Below are positions 60,100-64,000 of a stretch of DNA of 64,000 bases, piece by piece. Position 1 is the first letter of the stretch; every line of letters starts with the position of its first letter. The DNA is taken from NCBI GenBank assembly GCA_022575985.1, contig JAKSXM010000147.1:18448001-18512000 (forward strand), in the 5' to 3' direction. A program made the position numbers and the translations under genes. The stretch is from Anagrus nilaparvatae (taxonomy: Eukaryota; Arthropoda; Insecta; Hymenoptera; Mymaridae). The notes beneath the pieces were generated by a model, which saw only the letters and a program-made list of their open reading frames with translations, was not told the DNA's origin and did no database searches.

Positions 60100-61045
60100 T
60101 GTAATGCGGTGTTTCGCATTAAGTAGCAAAATACTTTTTTATTGATTATTTTATTTTTTCTATTTTGTTTTTTTGAAATCCCCCGCTACGTACCGTCAAT
60201 GTACGAGCAAGAACTCGTCATGAAAAATAAGTGAACGGTACGGGCGGAGAAGATTTGCGAGGGAAGATTATTCTTCTGCTAGAGAAAGCATGAAAGTTCG
60301 TGCTCCAAAATAGCTTTCTTTTCAGTTATTAAATTTTGATTTCTAACTAAAATTTTCATTATATTTCATGAAATTTAGTTTCCAATATTATATAAAATTG
60401 CAAAGTGATAAAAGTTTTTGAGTGCCAAGTTATATGAGAGTTTAAATCCAACTCCAAGAAAAGCAAGGTAGTCTCTAACCATAAAGGAGGAATCTTAAGA
60501 ATTATATATTTTATAAATTAGATTTCTTTTCCATCGCTTCAATTTAAGGTAGAAAAAGGTATTGTGCACATAAAGTATAATTGAGCTCAACGCGTTCTTT
60601 AAATTTTCATTTAAAATTCTGTAAAATTAGAATCACGTTATTTTTAAGTTTGTATGAGTGCATGTATGTGAGTACACACGGGAGTCGACACCGTGATATT
60701 CAATATTATATGTATATGCTATATATGTATATATACTCACGTATATATAGATATATATTCATATACATATAATCATCCTTTATTGTTACATATAAATAAT
60801 TTTCTTTTTTGTTAATAAATTTATATTCTCACTTATATAAAAAAAAGCTCTAAATTATTTAAAGTCCCTAATCCATTTGCATGTGGCCCTCATATATATG
60901 TGAGTCAATGTACACACACATATTCATATACAGGTAAATCCCCTCGCAATACAATTATTATTAAACCTTTATGTAACAACTTATTTATTAATTAAATATT
61001 ATTTTTATTAATTTACATTAAATTAATAATAAATAATTTGTTACA
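60100..61045 (+). repeat. 3' LTR of the gypsy element
   Basis: 946-bp direct copy of 51311-52255 with two visible differences. It ends TTGTTACA and is followed by the ATGT target duplication. The ORF 60581-60772, also found in the 5' LTR, is a by-product. Confidence 0.93.
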
Positions 61046-61079
61046 ATGTCTTTATGCGATTTTAAATCACTTAAGTTAA
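61046..61079 (+). repeat. Remnant of target repeat between two LTR elements
   Basis: Thirty-four bases (ATGTCTTTATGCGATTTTAA onward, ending CTTAAGTTAA) match the minus strand of 16554-16521. They separate the gypsy 3' LTR from the 5' LTR of a second element. Confidence 0.85.
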
Positions 61080-62106
61080 TGTTAGAGCGAGATAAAGTAA
61101 CAGCAGTGAAATATGAAAAGGCGTTAACAGACACTGTTAACGCAAATGCGATAAAAGGCACTGTTAACGCAAATGCGATAAAGCTTGCCTGAACGCATTT
61201 TAGATTTAAATACTAAAGAGAAAGGCGCTCAATATAGAATTAACGCAAAAGCGTTAAACACTCTGCTTAACGCATTAGATGAGTAACAAATTTTATGTCT
61301 CATGGTTTTATCAACGGATATAAAATAAATATAGGTGCTAATTAATTTGGCCTTATTACAAGTCCAAGAATTGATTATTAAGAAAGGACAAAAAGAGACG
61401 CCACAAGATTGCTAATCAAGGGGCACCCCTCTTTCATGACGAATTAAGATTAACACGTCGATCAGTCAATCATATAAATAGTAGCCAAAAATGTCAAAAC
61501 TCGCTCAATTGTCTTTGGAATTTTAGCCGCAGGTCATTATCACGTTTCGTTAAAATATACCTGTATTTTTACTAAGTGTCAAAAAAATTATTAATTAAAA
61601 AGCATTGCGTTTTATATTGGAATTCAGAAACTAACTAGTTTAAACGGTTAGTTATGAATAATAAGTATATTTATATTATTATATTAGTTATCTTTATAAT
61701 AAGTTTATTAAGTTTCTACATTTGTATCTATCAATAAATAACTTTGTTTCTAAGAGTTATTTTAGTAAATTCAAAATAGTATTCTTTATTTCTATCCTCT
61801 ATTCTATACCACTAATCTATCCTATATACTTACCTATCACGTATATATATATATTTATATACATATATTTACAATTACATATATTCTAGTTATATTTGCT
61901 AATTTAATAAAGAATAAGCCTTCCCGTGTGCGAGTAACTGCATTAGTTACGAGCACTAAAGTAGGCAAAATAACTAAACTGTTCTAAAGTTACGAATACT
62001 TGATATTTAATAGCAAAGTTAAAATTAGTAACGAATTTTCGCAGTAAGTCAATAACTCATCATAAATATAAAAATTAATAAAAATTATAATCAAAACTTC
62101 GTAACA
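61080..62106 (+). repeat. 5' LTR of a second LTR retrotransposon
   Basis: At 61080 the similarity to the empty copy near 16520 ends. A segment TGTTAGAGCGAGATAAAG...CTTCGTAACA (1027 bp) follows, with TG...CA borders and a primer-binding site 4 bp after it. The first 150 bp hold repeats of GTTAACGCAAATGCGATAAA. A TATA-like CATATAAATAG lies near 61470 and AATAAAGAATAA near 61907. The preceding bases TTAA are the likely target duplication. The partner LTR is beyond the window. Confidence 0.82.
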
Positions 62107-62110
62107 AAAG

Positions 62111-62122
62111 TGGGGGCTCGTC
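62111..62122 (+). promoter_or_regulatory. tRNA-Pro-type primer-binding site
   Basis: TGGGGGCTCGTC is the sequence complementary to the 3' end of tRNA-Pro that murine-type retroviruses and some gypsy elements use to prime reverse transcription. It lies 4 bp downstream of the LTR end at 62106. Confidence 0.78.
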
Positions 62123-62216
62123 TTAGGGAATTTTTTTATTAAAAAAGCAAATTATTCTAAGATTTAAATTTTCTATTTCTTTCTATCTTTCTTAATTTCT
62201 TCTCTATATCAACAAA

Positions 62217-64000
62217 ATGAGTCTTTTAAGAGTACTAGCCGAGAAATTGGTAGAAAAAGACGTTAATGCAAAGAAAGCATATAATATACTGTGTAAATAT
62301 GCGAAAGACTTTATTGAAATAAGTGTAGACACAACAATAGAGGAAGTTTTAGAATGGTACAAAAAGCACTTTAATGAAACTAAAAACAAGGAACCTACAT
62401 CGGCAGTTGAGCAAAGGCAAGAATTAATTGAAGCATTAGAAAACCGATTCGATAAAGAGGTATTAGATGAGGTATTAAAAGACGCCACATTGGCAAGTAT
62501 GATTCAGGAATTAAGAGCAAGTAACATACATCCGGCAGAAATTATTGATATAATAACAGGTACAAGTAGCCAAGATTCCTCACTAAAAGTTTATTTTGAC
62601 AGCAGGATTTACGACGTGTTAAGGCGTCATTGCAGTTACCCGGAATCCAAGCCAAGGCCATCTGTAAAAGATTTATTAAGGTATTTAGCTTACAGGTTAT
62701 TAGACACAGATGTGGAAACAGAATTATTACCAGCTGCTGCACAGTTGCAGACATATCTGCCACATAACAACAAGGACGTACTGGACAAAGCATTAAGGGA
62801 CGCTGAGACGCTAAGAATACTTATTGATTTATTTAACAGTAGTTTAGGCCCAGAGTTAGTCCTAGAAGAATTAGCTGCAGAATATACTTTATGTTTACTA
62901 GAGGGCAGAGAGAGTTTAGTAACTCCAATAAATCCAAGTATAAAAAGTACAAAAAAATTTATTTTACAGCCAGACGCAACTGAAATACCTCCAACAACTA
63001 TGGGAGTCACAGCGCACATCCAGGAATTGGGTCAGCAAACAATAAACAATAATTTTACAGGTTTGGCTAGCAGTACCAATTATAGGGCAGCACCAATAGC
63101 AGCTAACCATTACACACCGTATTCTATAATGTATCACACGGCTGAGCAAATTAGACCGGAAGTATGCAGAAGGTGTGGTGTTAATCACGAGGGTAATTGT
63201 TTTAGGAGAAATACGTATCAGGCAAATGAATTTACGGGGGCATCTTATTCACAAAATTCATCATTATCAAAGATAAGGCCATTCTCGATAAAAGACACAA
63301 TCAACACGATTCCAGAATTCACCGGTTCGCAAGAAGAGGTGGAAAATTTCGTAATCGGGTGTGGCAGGGCGAAAGGTATGATACCCCCAGAAAACGAAAG
63401 CGAAGTAGCACCGTTAATTCTGTTAAGGCTAAAAGGAGAAGCAGCGAAGGCAGCTATTGGACACAATTTCCGCTCCATACAAGAGGTCATTGACTTTGTA
63501 GAATTCTCTTTTGGAAATCCCAAAACGTCGCACGAGCTAGGAGGGGATTTAGCGAAGGTACGACAAGGGGAGAAAGAGAAAGTCGTATTATTTGCCAACA
63601 AAATAAAAGAACTGGGAAGAAAAATAAAAAAGGCGGCGGTATTGGAGGGGAGGCCATTGGAAGACGCCATGTTAGACAGAGACATGCTTAGATTCTTTTT
63701 GAAAGGCATGAGAACGGAGATAAGAACAAGGTTAATGCCCTATGCTACCTTTGCAGATACTCTCAACGAAGCAATAGTGGTAGAGAGGGAATCGTGCTCA
63801 TACGAAGAAACAAAAACATCGAAAACTGAGCAAATAAACGTTGTAAGTACACATACCACTCCAAATAATAATTATTGTTTTTTATGCCTTAGACAAGACC
63901 ACACGACGCTTCTCTGCCCTGAGTTGCCAAAATTCGTAGAAGGAAGAAAACAACAAGCAAATGAAAAAGAAAATAGAGGGCAATTAAAGTGCAGCCATTG
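62217..64000 (+). CDS. gag: Gag of the second LTR element, running off the window
   Basis: One frame is open from ATG 62217 to the last base (at least 594 codons). Residues 1-240 are alpha-helical and charged, 240-340 are low complexity with a Cys/His cluster (CRRCGVNHEGNC). From about 350 there is a gag capsid-like domain (INTIPEFTGSQEEVENFV, LILLRLKGEAAKAAIG, DMLRFFLKGMRTEIRTRL). A zinc knuckle CFLCLRQDHTTLLC follows near residue 553, with a second Cys pair starting at the window edge. The start is the first ATG after the leader, and ends TCAACAAAATG. Minus-strand ORFs at 62204-63709 are its shadows. The C-terminus and pol are not in the window. Confidence 0.85.
   Translation, partial: MSLLRVLAEKLVEKDVNAKKAYNILCKYAKDFIEISVDTTIEEVLEWYKKHFNETKNKEPTSAVEQRQELIEALENRFDKEVLDEVLKDATLASMIQELRASNIHPAEIIDIITGTSSQDSSLKVYFDSRIYDVLRRHCSYPESKPRPSVKDLLRYLAYRLLDTDVETELLPAAAQLQTYLPHNNKDVLDKALRDAETLRILIDLFNSSLGPELVLEELAAEYTLCLLEGRESLVTPINPSIKSTKKFILQPDATEIPPTTMGVTAHIQELGQQTINNNFTGLASSTNYRAAPIAANHYTPYSIMYHTAEQIRPEVCRRCGVNHEGNCFRRNTYQANEFTGASYSQNSSLSKIRPFSIKDTINTIPEFTGSQEEVENFVIGCGRAKGMIPPENESEVAPLILLRLKGEAAKAAIGHNFRSIQEVIDFVEFSFGNPKTSHELGGDLAKVRQGEKEKVVLFANKIKELGRKIKKAAVLEGRPLEDAMLDRDMLRFFLKGMRTEIRTRLMPYATFADTLNEAIVVERESCSYEETKTSKTEQINVVSTHTTPNNNYCFLCLRQDHTTLLCPELPKFVEGRKQQANEKENRGQLKCSH

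Larger units (their letters stand above)
51311..61045 (+). mobile_element. Full-length Ty3/gypsy-type LTR retrotransposon (9,735 bp)
   Basis: Two direct LTRs, 51311-52255 and 60100-61045, differ by one substitution (near 51515 and 60306) and one A in a run. They are flanked by the 4-bp duplication ATGT. Order inside: leader, gag, -1 frameshift site, protease, reverse transcriptase, RNase H, integrase, a third ORF, and a polypurine tract next to the 3' LTR. RT before integrase defines the Ty3/gypsy arrangement. The near-identical LTRs mean a recent insertion. Two stop codons in pol and a frame break in the third ORF make this copy non-autonomous. No envelope signature (signal peptide, transmembrane pair) is visible. 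Confidence 0.93.

Noticed and set aside
51311..61045. Endogenous retrovirus with envelope
   Set aside because: The ORF after integrase has no signal peptide, fusion-like or transmembrane segment. It is better called a gypsy-type retrotransposon with an accessory ORF.
62204..63709. Several minus-strand ORFs of 74-154 codons
   Set aside because: They are antisense shadows of the long gag frame that runs from 62217 to the window end.

Overview
The window is eukaryotic, very AT-rich and dominated by repeats. The host-type genes are split by introns with GT/AG borders, and the mobile elements are insect-style Ty3/gypsy LTR retrotransposons, foldback elements and MITEs. A DUF4806 protein and a FLYWCH plus MULE-transposase protein fit an insect with an expanded repeat load, for example a parasitoid wasp. 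The exact lineage is inference; nothing suggests bacterial or viral DNA.

Layout. 144-2417 (+) holds the last seven visible exons of a DUF4806 gene whose 5' end lies outside the window. About 3.2-16.2 kb is a run of repeats: CGAATTCGA repeats, a foldback element with about 185-bp arms, a composite element built on a 126-128-bp tandem unit, a 3-kb palindrome broken by a solo LTR with a clean 4-bp target-site duplication, and a 4.1-kb palindrome with 1.86-kb arms. About 16.66-45.84 kb is one large inverted structure. Its two outer arms are near-identical and 3.37 kb long. Between them lie two divergently transcribed, paralogous FLYWCH-MULE genes: one on the minus strand (32541 to 19544, nine exons) and one on the plus strand (33283 to 42953, eight exons). 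Their last exon, identical in predicted protein, lies in the arms. The minus copy keeps the transposase signature residues but has an in-frame TGA at a conserved Trp. The plus copy is open from ATG to stop (661 codons) but has lost most of those residues.

About 46.2-50.5 kb holds a further palindrome, a 5'-truncated third copy of the outer arm end, and a cluster of diverged repeats. 51311-61045 is a full-length, recent gypsy-type retrotransposon (LTRs 945/946 bp, target-site duplication ATGT). It carries gag, a canonical -1 frameshift heptamer, protease/RT/RNase H/integrase broken by two stop codons, and an extra downstream ORF. Thirty-four bases further on, a second LTR element starts at 61080 (about 1027-bp LTR, tRNA-Pro-type primer-binding site). 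Its gag ORF is still open at the end of the window. Both retrotransposon insertion points can be read as unoccupied in a related copy of the target sequence at 16.5-16.66 kb (minus strand).

All exon models were assembled by hand from splice signals, reading phase and paralog comparison. No database search or folding was run.
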